Assembly: GCA_033816765.1 (NCBI GenBank)
Contig: CM066298.1
Coordinates: forward strand, 620,001-684,000
DNA: 64,000 nt
Source of the DNA: Nothopassalora personata
Taxonomy: Eukaryota > Ascomycota > Dothideomycetes > Mycosphaerellales > Mycosphaerellaceae
Direction of reading: 5' to 3'
Both the position numbers and the translations under genes were made by a program. Position 1 is the first letter of the stretch; each line of letters begins with the position of its first letter. Of the stretch, positions 1 through 11,747 are shown piece after piece. The notes under the pieces are model-generated. The model was given only the letters and a program-made list of their open reading frames with translations. It had not been told where the DNA came from and did no database searches.

Positions 1-944
1 CCCGTCACATAGCCGTAGTTCTCGTACTGGCGTGCGGCGGCCGAAAGAGTAGTGAAGAAGAGAATGAACCATGGAAGGCGCACCTCGAAGAACATCTTGA
101 AGTCGAGCCAGCCAAACATGCGTGGGTTGAGCTCAGCGCCCATGAAGAAATCGTAGATGTGGTAGCCGGTCATGCGGTGTTGGGCGCCTCGTGCGAGAGC
201 TGAAATGTAGGCCACGACGGAAACCAGGAAACCGGAGATGATGGCCACCGACATGATGGGTCCGAACTCATCGATCAGAGTGTAGAGCTTGAAGATGCCG
301 GTGAAGTGAAGGACAGCCGCGACGACGATGGAAAAGTAGAAGCTCCACACACCGTTGCAGTAGTAGCGAAGTTGCTTTCCACCCTCGTGCGGGAGAGGCT
401 TTCCAGTGGAGTAGACACCAGGCATTGTGAGGTACAAGACTGCCTCAAAGATGAAGAATGTCCAGTATATTGCCCAAGCCTTCGCATGTGGGAATGCGCC
501 AGTATATGCCAACTTCACCAGGTGCTTGCCGAAAGCAGACCACGTCATGCTGGGCTCAGATGGGAACTTGCCGTCGTAGTACACCGCGCCAACCCACATG
601 TACCACATGAGCAATGGAAAGCCGACCATCATGGCACTCACGCCGAATGTCCCGCCAAAGTCGAAGTGTGGATCCGCGTCGATCTTGGGATCAGAGCCCA
701 CCAGCCAGCCATCAACGATCTTGCCCTTGGGCTTGCCATTGAGGTGTCCATTTGCCTCCTTATTAGATGGCGCACTCCGACCGTTGGGGAGCGATGCGGT
801 CAAAGGGTCTCGTCCTGAGCTGGAGGCGTCTTCAAGTGGTGAGGGCGATCGATCGTCGACGGATGGAGTTCCCGATTTGCGCGTACGGCGTTTTGCTCCT
901 GGAGTTTCGACGAAGCCATCGGGGACCATAGACTTTCTGTGCAT
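1..944 (-). CDS. ERG4: Delta(24(24(1)))-sterol reductase, C-terminus cut by window edge
   Basis: Reads on the minus strand from an ATG at 944-942 through position 1 without a stop, so about 314 N-terminal residues are present and the C-terminus lies outside the window. ERG4 reduces the C-24(28) double bond in the last step of ergosterol synthesis in the ER membrane. After a low-complexity, Ser/Pro-rich N-terminus of about 80 residues the protein shows features of the ERG4/ERG24 family: several hydrophobic segments, HEGGKQL, the conserved [15 protein letters not shown] stretch (here [11 protein letters not shown]), [14 protein letters not shown] and GAELNPR. The last of these belongs to the sterol-reductase signature. 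A second in-frame ATG at 929-927 could also serve as the start. No intron is needed. The family call is firm; ERG4 rather than ERG24/ERG3 rests on the overall motif set. Confidence 0.86.
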   Translation of the reverse strand, partial: MHRKSMVPDGFVETPGAKRRTRKSGTPSVDDRSPSPLEDASSSGRDPLTASLPNGRSAPSNKEANGHLNGKPKGKIVDGWLVGSDPKIDADPHFDFGGTFGVSAMMVGFPLLMWYMWVGAVYYDGKFPSEPSMTWSAFGKHLVKLAYTGAFPHAKAWAIYWTFFIFEAVLYLTMPGVYSTGKPLPHEGGKQLRYYCNGVWSFYFSIVVAAVLHFTGIFKLYTLIDEFGPIMSVAIISGFLVSVVAYISALARGAQHRMTGYHIYDFFMGAELNPRMFGWLDFKMFFEVRLPWFILFFTTLSAAARQYENYGYVT

Positions 945-1604
945 TGTTAGGTATCAAGATCGTGTCCTACAGGGCGCACTGCGAGCATTATATACCTGGG
1001 AGTCTTGCCCGTCTGGCTCCTCGTCACCCTCGCACTCGGCGTATCCGACATTTTTTTCGCGTCTCGCAGCAAAATGCGCGGACTGCGGTTCCTGGTTATA
1101 GAATGCAGGCGGACTGCTACCAATTGGTCAAAATAGTAAATGATGGCCCTCTCCCTGGATCACAGATGCTAGTCAGCGCACAATGGCATGAAGTCGATGG
1201 GCTGTCGAGAGAGGAAGATGTTGATCCCCATCCCATGTTCACAGCGGCAGAATCGCGTTTCTCCTCCGAACCAAGATCCGCGGCCGTCATGCACAGTTCT
1301 GCACATCTTCATTGGCTGCGCACTTTATAACACATCATCACAACATTGAACGCGACGACATCTCTTGAACTGGCCATACCATGCTTTTCGACGCGTTTTT
1401 TGGTCTATCGCGGGACTTTGGCCCTGGAGCGCGAGGAAACGCCATTCGGCAGCATGTGGACGCCGTCAAGGTAGGTGGCAAGATCATCGCTGTGCTGTTG
1501 ACATCACATCTGCACGATACCAAAGGGACTTCACCTCCTGATTCTCTCATCTCATATACCCATCTTCCCATACTATCAAAAGACGCCTCATCATATTCGC
1601 AAAC
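945..1604. promoter_or_regulatory. Divergent intergenic region between ERG4 and the kinase gene
   Basis: This 660-bp stretch separates two divergently transcribed genes and should hold both promoters. A TATATA run lies near 989-994, about 45 bp upstream of the ERG4 ATG, and a CCAAT box is at about 1118. No convincing coding exon was seen. A short open frame starting at 1381 has no recognisable family features and probably lies in the 5' leader of the kinase gene. Confidence 0.45.
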
Positions 1605-2609
1605 ATGAAAGTCGACTCAGCAATCATTTCCCTCCTCAAGCTCGACCCCGAGCAAACCACCATCTCCTCCGCTGGAGGAGGCGGCATGTCATCAGCTTCC
1701 ACGTCTAAAATCACGACAAAGTTGCAAGATGGCTCCACAATGCAATACTTCATGAAAACAGGCAAAGGCAAACCTGCAGAACTCATGTTCGAAGGCGAGC
1801 ATCAATCCCTGAAAGCCATTCACAATGCCGTGCCGACCCTCTGTCCCAACTCGTTCGGCCACGGAGAATTCGTCGACAACCCCGGTACCTCCTTCTTGGT
1901 CACAGACTTCCTAGACCTAACAGGAGGACGAAGATCCAGCTCCGAGGGCAGCGGCACGAGCCTCGCACAGAAACTCGCCAAGTTGCACACCACGCCAGCC
2001 CCAGTACCAGACGGATACTCCAAACCACAATTCGGCTTCCCAGCAACAACCTGCTGCGGCGACACACCTCAGGACAACACCTACACCCCCTCCTGGGCGG
2101 ATTTCTACTCCAACCGCCGTCTCCGCTTCATCCTCAAGCAAAGCGACAAATCGAACGGCGCAGACAAAGAATTAACAGATCTCGTGGAGAAGACCTGCAC
2201 TACCGTGATCCCCGCCCTCATCGCCGACCCCCACCTCAACAACGGTCGCGGCATTACCCCCGTCGTAGTCCACGGCGATCTCTGGTCCGGTAATGCCTCG
2301 TCAGGAAAACTCCCCGGGATGACCGAGGCGGAAGAGGTCGTCTACGATGCCTCAGCGTGTTACGCACATAGCGAGTTCGAGCTAGGGATTATGAAGATGT
2401 TTGGCGGGTTTGGTGGGGAGTTTTTGCGCGAGTATCATGAACTTGTGCCCAAGACGGAGCCGGTGGAGGAGTATGAGGATCGGGTGAGGCTGTATGAACT
2501 TTATCATCATTTGAATCATTATGCGCTTTTTGGGGGTGGGTATCGAAGTGGTGCGGTGGGGATTATGAGGAGTTTGATTGCGAAGTATGGCGGGAGGAGT
2601 GAGTTGTGA
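1605..2609 (+). CDS. Fructosamine/ketosamine-3-kinase family protein
   Basis: A single-exon gene of 334 aa. Fructosamine-3-kinase-related proteins phosphorylate sugars attached to protein amines, which triggers deglycation; some fungal members act on ribulosamines. The protein starts with a short helical N-terminus, then a Gly-rich stretch (about residues 24-28). A lobe with LVTDFLDL follows, then LAQKLAKLH. The aminoglycoside-phosphotransferase-like catalytic loop VVHGDLWSGN is at about residues 221-230, followed by VVYDASACYAHSEFELG, which holds the metal-binding Asp. Full length matches the family (about 300-340 aa). The ATG follows a pyrimidine/A-rich leader. GC drops and G-rich codons appear after about 2380, but the frame stays intact. 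The cellular substrate cannot be deduced. Confidence 0.85.
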   Translation: MKVDSAIISLLKLDPEQTTISSAGGGGMSSASTSKITTKLQDGSTMQYFMKTGKGKPAELMFEGEHQSLKAIHNAVPTLCPNSFGHGEFVDNPGTSFLVTDFLDLTGGRRSSSEGSGTSLAQKLAKLHTTPAPVPDGYSKPQFGFPATTCCGDTPQDNTYTPSWADFYSNRRLRFILKQSDKSNGADKELTDLVEKTCTTVIPALIADPHLNNGRGITPVVVHGDLWSGNASSGKLPGMTEAEEVVYDASACYAHSEFELGIMKMFGGFGGEFLREYHELVPKTEPVEEYEDRVRLYELYHHLNHYALFGGGYRSGAVGIMRSLIAKYGGRSEL

Positions 2610-2894
2610 GGAAGAGGGATGATGTGGCTCTCAGACGGCTGTTAGCAGTCGCGTGGATGAAGTTGCAGTTAATGTATCTACAGCACATCGAAGAAGTTGG
2701 ATTCGAGTGTAAGGCTACGAAGCCGGATGGCGCAAGTATAGAGTCGGTTCTATCATCGGAGTGATCCCTTGCGTTTGATTGCTTCTGTTGTGTATGTGCC
2801 GGAATTGTGTTAGCGTATCTCAGACTGCGTTATGGGCCTGCCTTCTTCTGCTAGTCTCTCCCAAGTGAACTGTTTCATCTGACGCTTGTTATAT

Positions 2895-3020
2895 TCATTC
2901 ATGTACCCCCAGATACGGCATTCTCCAATCAGCAAACAATGATCCCGCACGGGCTGCAGGATAACGGGTACTGGGCAGTGCCACAATCCAGATACGCAAG
3001 GGCCTGGTCGAGGGCGAAGG
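2895..3020 (-). pseudogene. HET-domain protein C-terminal relic (copy B)
   Basis: The minus strand encodes a short stretch reading CPVPVILQPVRDHCLLIGEC followed by a YM-containing tail. It resembles the C-terminal segment of heterokaryon-incompatibility (HET) domain proteins, where a P-x-I-L-R-P...Y-L-I-G-E-C-Y-V-G-M pattern is common. Only this end survives. The neighbouring sequence in the same frame is interrupted by stops, and no HET core is attached. It parallels the C-terminal segment of copy A about 0.8 kb away, so the two may derive from a tandem duplication. Confidence 0.45.
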
Positions 3021-3633
3021 GGGTATTTTCACACCTACAGGCTGTGGTGGCGCGTATAGACTCTTCGTCAGCGAAAATCCAGCACTGCAACCAGCAGTCT
3101 TCCTCAGGCTGGCTTCTCCCCAAAAGACTCTGCTACCTGATCGTGTCTCCGGGCACAAGAAAATGTCGATAGTCTAGCTTCGACCGACTGCTCGCCAAAG
3201 CAGTTGGTATCGTGGTGGAGGGTTAAGGGCGGAACCTGGTCATGACGTAGGTGCAGGTGAATGAGATCGTTGGCCGAGGACCCATGAGGTGTGTCAATGG
3301 TAACATCAGCCTGAACAGCATGACGGCGGCAAAGAGCGCCGTCTCCAAGTTCTTCCGCCTGCTACGATCGTTATTGACCAAATAGCCTCGTGTTCTCAAC
3401 TTTCGTATCGCTTTGCAATGTGATCACGTCCTCGCCTCCAATTCGACTGCCAGAAGGTGTGAGGCGCAGCTGTGCGCCTGGGTTTTGGTGAGGTTCATGC
3501 GAGCACGAGCTCATAGCATATGAGTGCCAGCCGTCTGAGAATGCCTTACGACGGCACCTCCCGCAGGAAATAATGCTCTGCTATCCCTCGACGTATATTG
3601 AACATTGTCGTTGATGTGAAGTCGTCGAAGCTA

Positions 3634-4968
3634 TGCTTCATGCGCCACGACAAGCAGTTGTGCGAGGCACAGCTGCCATATTTTGTCGACATCGTCCTCG
3701 CGCCTCAGGTCAAGGAGGCCTTCTACGTAGCAATATCCAATCAAGAAATAATCATCAGGCATTCGCCGCAGGATCACCGGTGCTGGGCAGTGCTTGATGA
3801 TGCATAGAGAATCACGACGCTGGGCAGTGTTTGGTGCGAGCAGTGCAATTCCATCGTCAGTCTCCTCCATCTCACATAATTGAGACAACTGTCTAATCAG
3901 ATCTCGTATCGAGAATCTTAAATGCGTCTTCGCCATTATGGGCTCTTTCGTCATTTGGCTTCCGGTCCACCTCATCATTGAGGTACTCCCATGCCCATGC
4001 GCGTCATGTCTTTCCATTTATTGTGGCATTTCGATGTTGCATAAGCCATACCTCGAATCTGGATCGTGCGGAGCCCTGTGAGACACAAGGCAGGTCTGCA
4101 CGCGCTTGTATCTGTCGCAGTCTGCTGGCTTCAGTACCTGATTTCGAGCTGTGTAGACCTTTCACAGTGTCGACATATTTGCTGAGTTCCGCTCTCGTGG
4201 AACTATGCTCGTCAACCGGCGAGAATTTGGAACGTCTTAATCTGATCAGCTGTTGTATGGTCCAGCTCCGGGACCAGTGCGGCTGATTCATAATACTCTT
4301 ACAAAGATTCCAGTAAATCGCATTTACTCGAGCCCTTGTCCCTGAATCACCAAAAATCGAGGAAGGACCGATATCTAGGTCTTCGTGGAGCTGAGCTGTG
4401 CCAATGTACACGTACACTTGTTCTGCCTCAGCATATATCCCACCCATTTTGGCGAGTTGATGTCCACGCTCTGAGCCATGATCTTGGTCAATGCAGGTGG
4501 CGTCTAGCCCTACCAGTAAGAATCGGCCGAGGGCGCGAGGTCTCTCGCTTTTCCGTTTTCCTGGTGAAGTCGCCAAAGTAATGGCCATAGCTTCGTCGCA
4601 CGGACATGGGGTATTTCATGACAGGTGACAGAGACATCCGCCCGCTCCTCTTGTACAGGTGCGAAGACATCGTCCAGCCAAGTATATGAGATGGCAGCTT
4701 CGACTCGCGAAAGATCGCCAACACGCAGCGCAAGCTCTGGTCTGTCTTTCGTGATGTCCGTCGGTCCTGCTTCAATCTTGAACAGCCTGATCTGATGAGC
4801 AGTCAGAAGTTGGTCGAGCTCATCATCATTCGCGACCCACCCAGTTGAGGTCATCGCCGGCTCGGGAGCTATATCACGGCATGAACGTGGACTTGTGGAT
4901 CGACGTATTTTGCCGCCGTATGGCTTTCCTGGTGGCCCAGAGAATCGCGTCTTCTTCGTATTCTCCAT
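3634..4968 (-). pseudogene. HET-domain (heterokaryon incompatibility) gene, frameshifted relic (copy A)
   Basis: Three minus-strand frames together recall a HET protein. The frame 4968-4510 carries an N-terminal part with VEAAISYTWLDD, the usual L-S-Y-x-W opening of the HET domain. The frame 4588-4004 continues with DATCIDQDHGSERGHQLAKM (the D-A-I-C-I-N-Q block), GGIYAEAEQVYVYIG and WSRSWTIQQL. The frame 4017-3631 ends with CPAPVILRRM and DYFLIGYCYVEGLLD, a C-terminal HET signature. The first two frames overlap and differ by one or two bases near 4555-4575, where the conserved blocks switch frame. The middle of a normal protein of about 600 aa is missing. HET proteins trigger cell death after fusion of incompatible strains; this copy is probably inactive. 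Confidence 0.6.
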
Positions 4969-5510
4969 TGTCGTGGAATTCGAGTTGGTCGTCTTTCCAC
5001 GTCACTGTCCCGAGCAGTCCCGATCAATTAGAGGCAGCAACATGCCTCAAATTCGAGCAGGAGAACGGCATTTCGATGTGCAGTCTCAGTGGGACACGAT
5101 GAGGCGTAGTAGTTGCGTAGCGACCAGACTGGTCAATAAGCTCTTGTGGCTGCAGCTTGGAGCTCCTCGCCCTTCGCAGCCAAAGAACGCAATCATCAGG
5201 ATGAAGATCTGTCATCAGCTCATGGCCTCACCAAAGTCACAGCGCTCACCTTGCCCGGTGCCGAGAGAGGGCCTAGCATCAGAGTACTCTATTGTTGTGT
5301 AGTTCTATGCAATCTATCATCCCAACGACAAATCTCATCTCAAGGCTTCAATCTCAGCACCTCCAGATCATGGCTTCTCATTTCCCTCGTCGCATGCCTT
5401 ACATCTCATGATTCCACCGAGCTGCCCATAGCCTTCATTTCATGTTCACAATGCTCATCCTAATCATCGCCACCCTCAAGATCGTCTCCTCCAACGAATG
5501 CTCGATCGTT
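4969..5510. other. Intergenic DNA without recognisable gene
   Basis: Short open frames on both strands have no family features and overlap one another. It lies between the HET relic and the 3' end of the HAD hydrolase gene. Confidence 0.4.
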
Positions 5511-6758
5511 CTACACCCTCCGCCTCGTACTCAGGTCCTCCCTCGCCCTCGCATCCTCCACGGCCCACCTCACCGCATCCAGCACATTTTCCCGCACAAT
5601 ATCAGGCTTATGCGCTGGCTCCGTCCCTTCCCTCCAGACCCCCGTCTTAACCAGAATACTCGTCCACTTACTGCCAAATTCACTCTCATAAGAATTCGCA
5701 CCGGCGATATCACTCTCAGGATTGTCTCCCACCATGTAGACGTTCCTTAGCGGATCCCGTAGTCCTGTTGAACCGAACAGAGCTTTACGATGAGCCCGCA
5801 GGCGCTTTTCGGCAAAAGCGTAAGTTGGTTGGTGAGGCTTGCCGATGGTTGTGGAGGAGAGAGTGGAGTTGCTCGTGACGGAGGACCAAAGACCGGCAAA
5901 GGCAGAGGCGAAACCGCCTTGACCTAGACGTGAGAGGTGGTATGAGGTTGCCCACCACATGTCCGGATTGCTGTAATAAAGATACGGTTGTCCATCCTGT
6001 AAATACCCTCTATTCGGCAGACTCTCATCCCCATTCTTGCTCGAAAGCGTCCCAATAAATCCCTTCTCAGACAGCAGTGAATCCAGAATCACCGCCGAGT
6101 CCAAACCCCAATCCCGCGGATCGTTAAACACGAAAACCGCATCAATTTTCAATGCCTCCGGCCCAGTGGAGTGCGGAACAATCGGTTTCGGCAAAGGCTT
6201 CGCGAAACTCTTATAGTACTTCATGAACACTTTCGCGAAAGGCCATATATCCGGGTACGCCACTACGAGATCACCTGGCGTCACGACGTTCCTAAAGCCA
6301 TACCCCTCAGCTACCTCTCTACACTTCCCGTAATCCCCGCCTGCTACCAAGACCGTCTTATCATGCAACTCCTTCATCTCCGCAAATGGCGTGTGGCTCT
6401 GCACGATCATTGACGTATTCAGCTCGACGTCCAGCTTATTCTGCAAATCCGCCACGCGCTCTTCCTCGCTCTTGCCGCCGCCATTGGTGAGGAGGATGAA
6501 CGGGATTCCCTCCTTTTGGAGATACTTCAGTGCGTGTGAGGCGCCGGAGAGCGGGGCGGAGGAGCGGAGGAGAACGCCGTCAATGTCGAAGGCGAAGCCA
6601 TAGTCGGGGATGCCATTGGGTGGTGCCTTCGAATCAGCCTGAATTGTGCGGTGCCATTGCGATGGCACTTGAGCTGCAACACGTCGCACAGCTGCAGGTA
6701 AGAGAGATGTTCGTAAGCTTGATGAGAGCAGAGGTCGCAGAGGTAGTGAGGAGGCCAT
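5511..6758 (-). CDS. Mitochondrial HAD-superfamily hydrolase, CECR5/HDHD5 type
   Basis: A single-exon gene. The ATG at 6758 gives 415 aa starting with MASSLPLRPLLSSSLRTSLL, an Arg/Ser/Leu-rich presequence typical of mitochondrial import. An upstream in-frame ATG at 6860 would add 34 residues that hide this presequence, so I prefer 6758. HAD motif I is FAFDIDGVLLRS (nucleophile Asp and acid Asp). Motif II is LLTNGGGKS. Motif IV is VYMVGDNPESDIAGAN near the C-terminus. Spacing and length match the CECR5 family (yeast YKR070W, human HDHD5), whose substrate is not established. It is transcribed in the same direction as APC5, with a gap of about 0.3 kb. Confidence 0.85.
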   Translation of the reverse strand: MASSLPLRPLLSSSLRTSLLPAAVRRVAAQVPSQWHRTIQADSKAPPNGIPDYGFAFDIDGVLLRSSAPLSGASHALKYLQKEGIPFILLTNGGGKSEEERVADLQNKLDVELNTSMIVQSHTPFAEMKELHDKTVLVAGGDYGKCREVAEGYGFRNVVTPGDLVVAYPDIWPFAKVFMKYYKSFAKPLPKPIVPHSTGPEALKIDAVFVFNDPRDWGLDSAVILDSLLSEKGFIGTLSSKNGDESLPNRGYLQDGQPYLYYSNPDMWWATSYHLSRLGQGGFASAFAGLWSSVTSNSTLSSTTIGKPHQPTYAFAEKRLRAHRKALFGSTGLRDPLRNVYMVGDNPESDIAGANSYESEFGSKWTSILVKTGVWREGTEPAHKPDIVRENVLDAVRWAVEDARAREDLSTRRRV

Positions 6759-7054
6759 GGGAAGAGAAGCGAGGGATGGAAGGTATGGCCATCGTTCCGA
6801 GCTTGAGGTTGGAGGAATCCTTGGGGCTTCAATGTGGGGCTCGACTTTGGCATGTGACATCGCGATGACAAGGATTCATATCGAGCAGTAGTGAGAGGTA
6901 CCTATGTCAGAGGCACACGCTAAGTATTGGTGCAGCGCTCGCTCCTTTGTCCAGCGAAAACCCAGCTTCCAAGCTGGCAGCAAGTCCTACATTCCGTAAC
7001 GCGTAGGGTATCATAGTTAATCTCTACTTCTGTCCATCCCCGGGTAGTACTGCT

Positions 7055-9413
7055 TCACTGCTCCTCCTGCTCCTTGACCTTATCCGCCAAAAGCTGCACG
7101 TACATCTCCTCAGCATTCCCCGCCGTCGTTTCGTCCCCATCCCAAACCGCAATCTTCTCCTTCATGAGCAAGCAATCAAGCATTCCATTCAAATCTTCCA
7201 CTTTCTGGTATGCGATTCTGCCACGCTCTATCAGGTCCTGGGCCCTCCTCATATACCTCGTCTGCTCGACTGAGCCTGCTTCGCAATGGTGACCGGCATA
7301 GCCAACGCAGGCTTCGCCAATGGCGACGAACATCTTGGCGATGAGGGTGCTGTCGTTGGACTCCAAAGCGTGTGGAAGTGCCGCTTCGATGATATTCTGC
7401 GTCATTTCGAATTCAGAGAGATCGAGGAGGATGCGGCTCAGGACTGTGAGGCCTTCGAGCAGGACTGGTATTAGGAGAAGGCGTTCCGCCGTGGATGTGG
7501 CCCGGAGGGCTATGGAGAAGCCTTTCGGCGCTTGTCCTCCAGCTGCGAAGATCTTTGCCTTCAAGAGTAGGAATTGCAGTCGCTGTGCAATATCTGTGCC
7601 GCGCGACTTGAGTGTCGTGATGTGGGCAGATACCTTGTTCAAGGCTTTCTCGAACAGTCCCTGCTGCACCAGTAGCTGAATCTCCAGCTGATCAAGCTCG
7701 AACGCGAACTCAGGATCAGCGCTAGTTCGCGCTGGACGCAGCTGATCCATGTAGTACGTTGCAGCAGTGTTGTTGTCCCGATGAAGCTGTCGCTTGAGCT
7801 GTAAGATCATGGTGAAGACCTTCACCCGCTGATGCAGTCTTAGAACACCTTTGACGAACGGTGCGAGTTCGTTGAGCATATCTGAAGCTTTGGTATAAGC
7901 GCCAACCTGCGCTTGTGCAAGAGCAAGACGACAGACCGCTCGTACTTTGTCGTTCGATGGACAATGAGCGAAATGTACAGTTTGTGTCAGCTCGTAATTA
8001 AATCGTGCAAGATGTGCCTGACCGATGCGGTCCAAACTGGCTCCGTGAAACATCGTGGCGGCAGGCGAGATCGATCGCAGGTCGTGTTGACTGTTCAAGT
8101 ACTGTGCTTGCAGGATATGCTCTTGCGATCGGTACGTGCTGCCGGCGGTGTACATGTCGAGCTTGGCCTCCTCTAGCAGAGTGCTACTCAGTAACATCCA
8201 GTTCTTGCCATCTCGTGCTTTTTGCTTCAGGAATGCGACTTCATCGTGCTCACCACCACAGATACCAGAGATGGTGGTGAAGACAGAGCTGCTCTTGTCC
8301 GGGTGTGCATGGCGGAGATACAATAGCCACGATAGCGCATAGTTCAAGCAAGATGTATCTTGATTCTCGCGAGCTGCTACCTGTTAGTACTTCTTAGGTC
8401 TTGGCCACGACATGCTTTCTTTACCATCACTCACCGGTAGCGATGCTCTCATTCATAGCATCTACACTCTCGTCCCAGCACTCAAAGTCTGCGTGCAGCA
8501 CGCTCAAATGCAGCAAAGCATATTGGTAGTAGACGCGCAAATTGTCGCCCGGATTCTTTGCCGTGAGTGAGTAGTCAAAGTACCGATGTAAGCTCTCAAG
8601 CGCCATCGTATACTGCCCAGACCTCCAATGCTCAAAGAAGTTCATGAAGTAATGCAGCGACTTCGTACCCGACTCTACCTGGTCACTGATCCACGTCTCC
8701 AGTTTTGACTTCACTTCAACCGGCACGCGATTGCCCATCTTCTGTAACTGATGCACTGAGAAGTTAAGCAAAGCATCGACGTCCACTGCACCTGCGCTGA
8801 AACTGATCAACGCATCCGCCATTCTCGCCGAACGATCGATTACCACAGGCACGCTGTTGTACCTCTGCATCTCCTCGCGCTCCGCAGCGATATCTGGGTT
8901 CTTGACAGCCCATTCCTGATACGTCGGCGCACGGAACGCATCAATCGCATCCCACAGCGCCTGTGAATCAGCGAACTGAAGCCTCGTGAACTCCAGCTGA
9001 CATCGCCGCACAAATTGCCCGAGCGGTGACGCCGGCGTGATGATTCTCGACGACGGCACTGCAATATCGTCATCCTCAAAGTACGTGCCTGCAATACGAA
9101 TCGACCCGATCAAGGTAACAAGCGAGTTCAGCCCAGTAAGCTCCCAAATCGTGTGAAGAAACACATCATACATGTGCCGTCCAGGATACTTCGATGTCCA
9201 TTTCGAAAGTCTCTCGGCAAGGAAGCCGATATCCGGTGAAGAAAGCGCGTTTCTCTCGTTCATGGTGTCCAGATCATGATCGGGCGCGAGCGTGACATGG
9301 CGGGCGATGAAGTGTAGGATGTTGAGGGAGGATTTGGAGGAGGTGTGGCCGAGCTGGTAGATTCTCACGAGCAACAGTAGCGACACGCGCGCTGGCGTCA
9401 GGTAGCGAGGCAT
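7055..9413 (-). CDS. APC5: Anaphase-promoting complex subunit 5
   Basis: Two exons: 9413-8435 and 8373-7055, giving about 765 aa. The 61-bp intron starts GTGAGT and ends in CAG at 8374. Another CAG seven bases upstream would break the frame, so 8374 is chosen. The joined frame reads NESIATARENQDTSCLNYAL, a characteristic APC5 helix-turn region. The N-terminus (MPRYLTPARVSLLLLVRIY) and the long series of TPR-like helices also fit. APC5 is a scaffold subunit of the APC/C ubiquitin ligase that controls exit from mitosis. It lies head-to-head with APN2 and is a usual neighbour of the mating-type locus in Dothideomycetes. The identification relies on the N-terminus and the TPR pattern. Confidence 0.82.
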
Positions 9414-9714
9414 GGTGTTGCCATGTCTCGTGCTGGGTGTTCAATGTTGTAGTTGCATGTGGTGATAACGATAATGTTGCTGTATCTGAATTAGAATATT
9501 CAGGACGTGGCGTTTTCGCGTTTTGGTGACGTCGGTCGCGTTCAAGAGGCGGCATTTCACACGAGGCATCGGAGGCGACGACAGTGAGGACGCATGATGC
9601 GCAGGCATTGAAAGTGCTTGCAGGTGATTCTGGATAATATGCTCGGTCATTGACGATGCTCCGACGTCGCCGCGGAGTCAACGACACCAGACGCCCTCGA
9701 ACGCGTTGGCCACG
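9414..9714. promoter_or_regulatory. Bidirectional promoter between APC5 and APN2
   Basis: The 301 bp between two divergent start codons must contain both promoters. No TATA box stands out. Confidence 0.5.
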
Positions 9715-11747
9715 ATGAGACTCACTACCTGGTATGGCATCAGTATCACAATGCCAGACGCGACGTACTGACTGAATTCATCGACAGGAACGTCAACGGT
9801 ATCCGCAATCCCTTCTCCTACCCACCATGGAACACCACCCGCAGCTACTCCTCCATGTTCGACATCCTCGAAAGCGACATCGTAGTAATGCAAGAGCTCA
9901 AGATCCAGCGCAAAGACCTTCGCGATGACATGGTACTAGTAGACGGCTGGGACTGCTACTTCAGCCTGCCAAGGCATAAGAAGGGATACTCTGGCGTGGG
10001 TATTTACACGAGAAACGCGACATGCGCGCCGATTCGAGCAGAAGAGGGACTTCTGGGAGTGCTCCCATCTCCTTCTGGGGTGCCGTATCGCGATCTGCCG
10101 GAGGAGCAGAGTATAGGTGGATACCCGAGTGCTCTTCAGACGGCAGAGCTGGGCGTGGATGCGGCGGCGTTGGACGCTGAGGGACGGTGTGTGGTGGTGG
10201 AGTTTCCAGCCTTCGTGCTGTTTGGGGTCTACTCGCCTGCGAACAGTATGGGGAATCGCGATGACTTTCGATTTGGGTTCATCAATGCTCTGGACTGTCG
10301 AATACGGAACTTGGTCAAGGAGGGCAAGAATGTGGTGTTGGCGGGCGATCTCAATGTTTCACGGCACGAGATGGACTCTGCTCCAACGTTGGAGGACATT
10401 CGCAAGGGTTTGGGTACGAGAGAGGAGTATCTGATGTCGCCGAATCGCCGCATCTTCAATCAGATGCTGGTGGATGGAGAAGTGCTGGATGAGAGGGACG
10501 AAGGCAGGGAGAAGGGCGTGCTGTGGGATACCAGCCGGCTGTTTCATCCTGATCGAAAGGGCATGTATACGTGTTGGGAGACGAAGACGAATGCTAGGCC
10601 TGGAAACTACGGCGCCAGAATCGACTTTGTGCTGGTGTCTGAGAAGATGAAAGACTGGGTCAAGGATGCGAATATCCAAGAAGGCCTGCTGGGATCAGAC
10701 CACTGCCCTGTGTATGGCGTTTTCAAGGAGAAGATCGCCATGAATGGGGAAGAGGTACACTTCGTAGACGTGATGAACCCTCCAGGCTGGTTCGTCGAAG
10801 GCGAGAGGAAGGTTGAGTGGAAGATAACATCAACGCCAGCCTTCTCTGCTAAGCGTATGCCGGAGTTCGACAAGAGGAGGAGCATCAAGGCCATGTTTGC
10901 GGCGCCTTCGCTAAATAAGTCGCAGGCGTCAAGCCAACAGGCGACGAGCGAAGGCAACCCTGAAGTGTCCATTACTGATGGTCCGACCAGTGCAAGGTCG
11001 CCGTTCAAGACCGATCCGGATAGCTCTGCCATTGTCGACAACAGCAATAATAAGCTTGATGGTCCTACGCGCAGCTCAGCGGCTTCTTCAGTCAAACGAA
11101 AGCCTCCAGTAGCGAAAGAGCAGCCAGCGAAGCGGCAGCAAGCAGAACCAAAGCCGAACGGCACAAAGGCACAATCAACGAAAGGACAACAAAGCCTGAA
11201 AGGCTTCTTTCAGTCGAAGAACCTACCACTTGTCCAGCCGCCTTCAGAAGCCACTCCAGCGCCTAGCACGAACGGCGCCAGCGCTACCGAAACCACAGAT
11301 TCTCAATCTCCCACAGCAGCCACGGACGCTTTCACCTCCATCCCCCAGTCCGACCCTCCTCAGACCCCAACCAGCACCGCCCCCTCCCTTCCCGCAAGCC
11401 AATCTCCCTCCCCACGCCAATTCGCTCCCCTACTCGCCACCGCCGAAAAAGCCCAGCGAACCTGGGGCGCCCTCTTCGCCAAACCCATCGCACCCCTCTG
11501 CGAAGGCCACGCCGAACCTTGCAAGAGCATGCAAACCAAAAAGAAAGGTACCAACCAAGGGCGATCCTTCTGGATGTGCGCACGACCTCTGGGCCCAAGC
11601 GGCGAGAAAGAGCGAGGGACACAATGGAGGTGTGGGACTTTCATCTGGTGTAGTGATTGGGATGCTAGGTCGAAGGAGGCGAAGGATGCTGGGAGTGAGA
11701 AGGACGGGGTGGTGAAGGGGTGGACGGAGAAGTTTGAGAATCGATGA
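9715..11747 (+). CDS. APN2: AP endonuclease 2 / DNA lyase
   Basis: Exon 1 is only 17 bp (9715-9731, MRLTT plus two bases of a Trp codon). A 56-bp intron (GTATGG..CAG, 9732-9787) follows, then exon 2 at 9788-11747; together 658 aa. The join makes TWNVNGIRNPFSY, the standard opening of exonuclease-III-type AP endonucleases. Other catalytic blocks are QELKIQRKDLRDD, HKKGYSGVGIYTR, LAGDLNVSRHEMD and LLGSDHCPVYG. A linker follows with the PCNA-interacting peptide QQSLKGFF, and then a C-terminal GRF-type zinc finger (CEGHAEPCKSM...FWMCARP...WRCGTF). This is the full fungal Apn2 architecture for base-excision repair in the nucleus. APN2 is the classic flanking gene of the ascomycete MAT locus. Confidence 0.94.

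Noticed and set aside
306..1101. Plus-strand open frames of 167-170 codons
   Set aside because: They lie antisense to the well-matched ERG4 frame and show no family features.
6759..6860. Upstream start of the HAD hydrolase
   Set aside because: Possible, but it would place 34 unlike residues before a good mitochondrial presequence.
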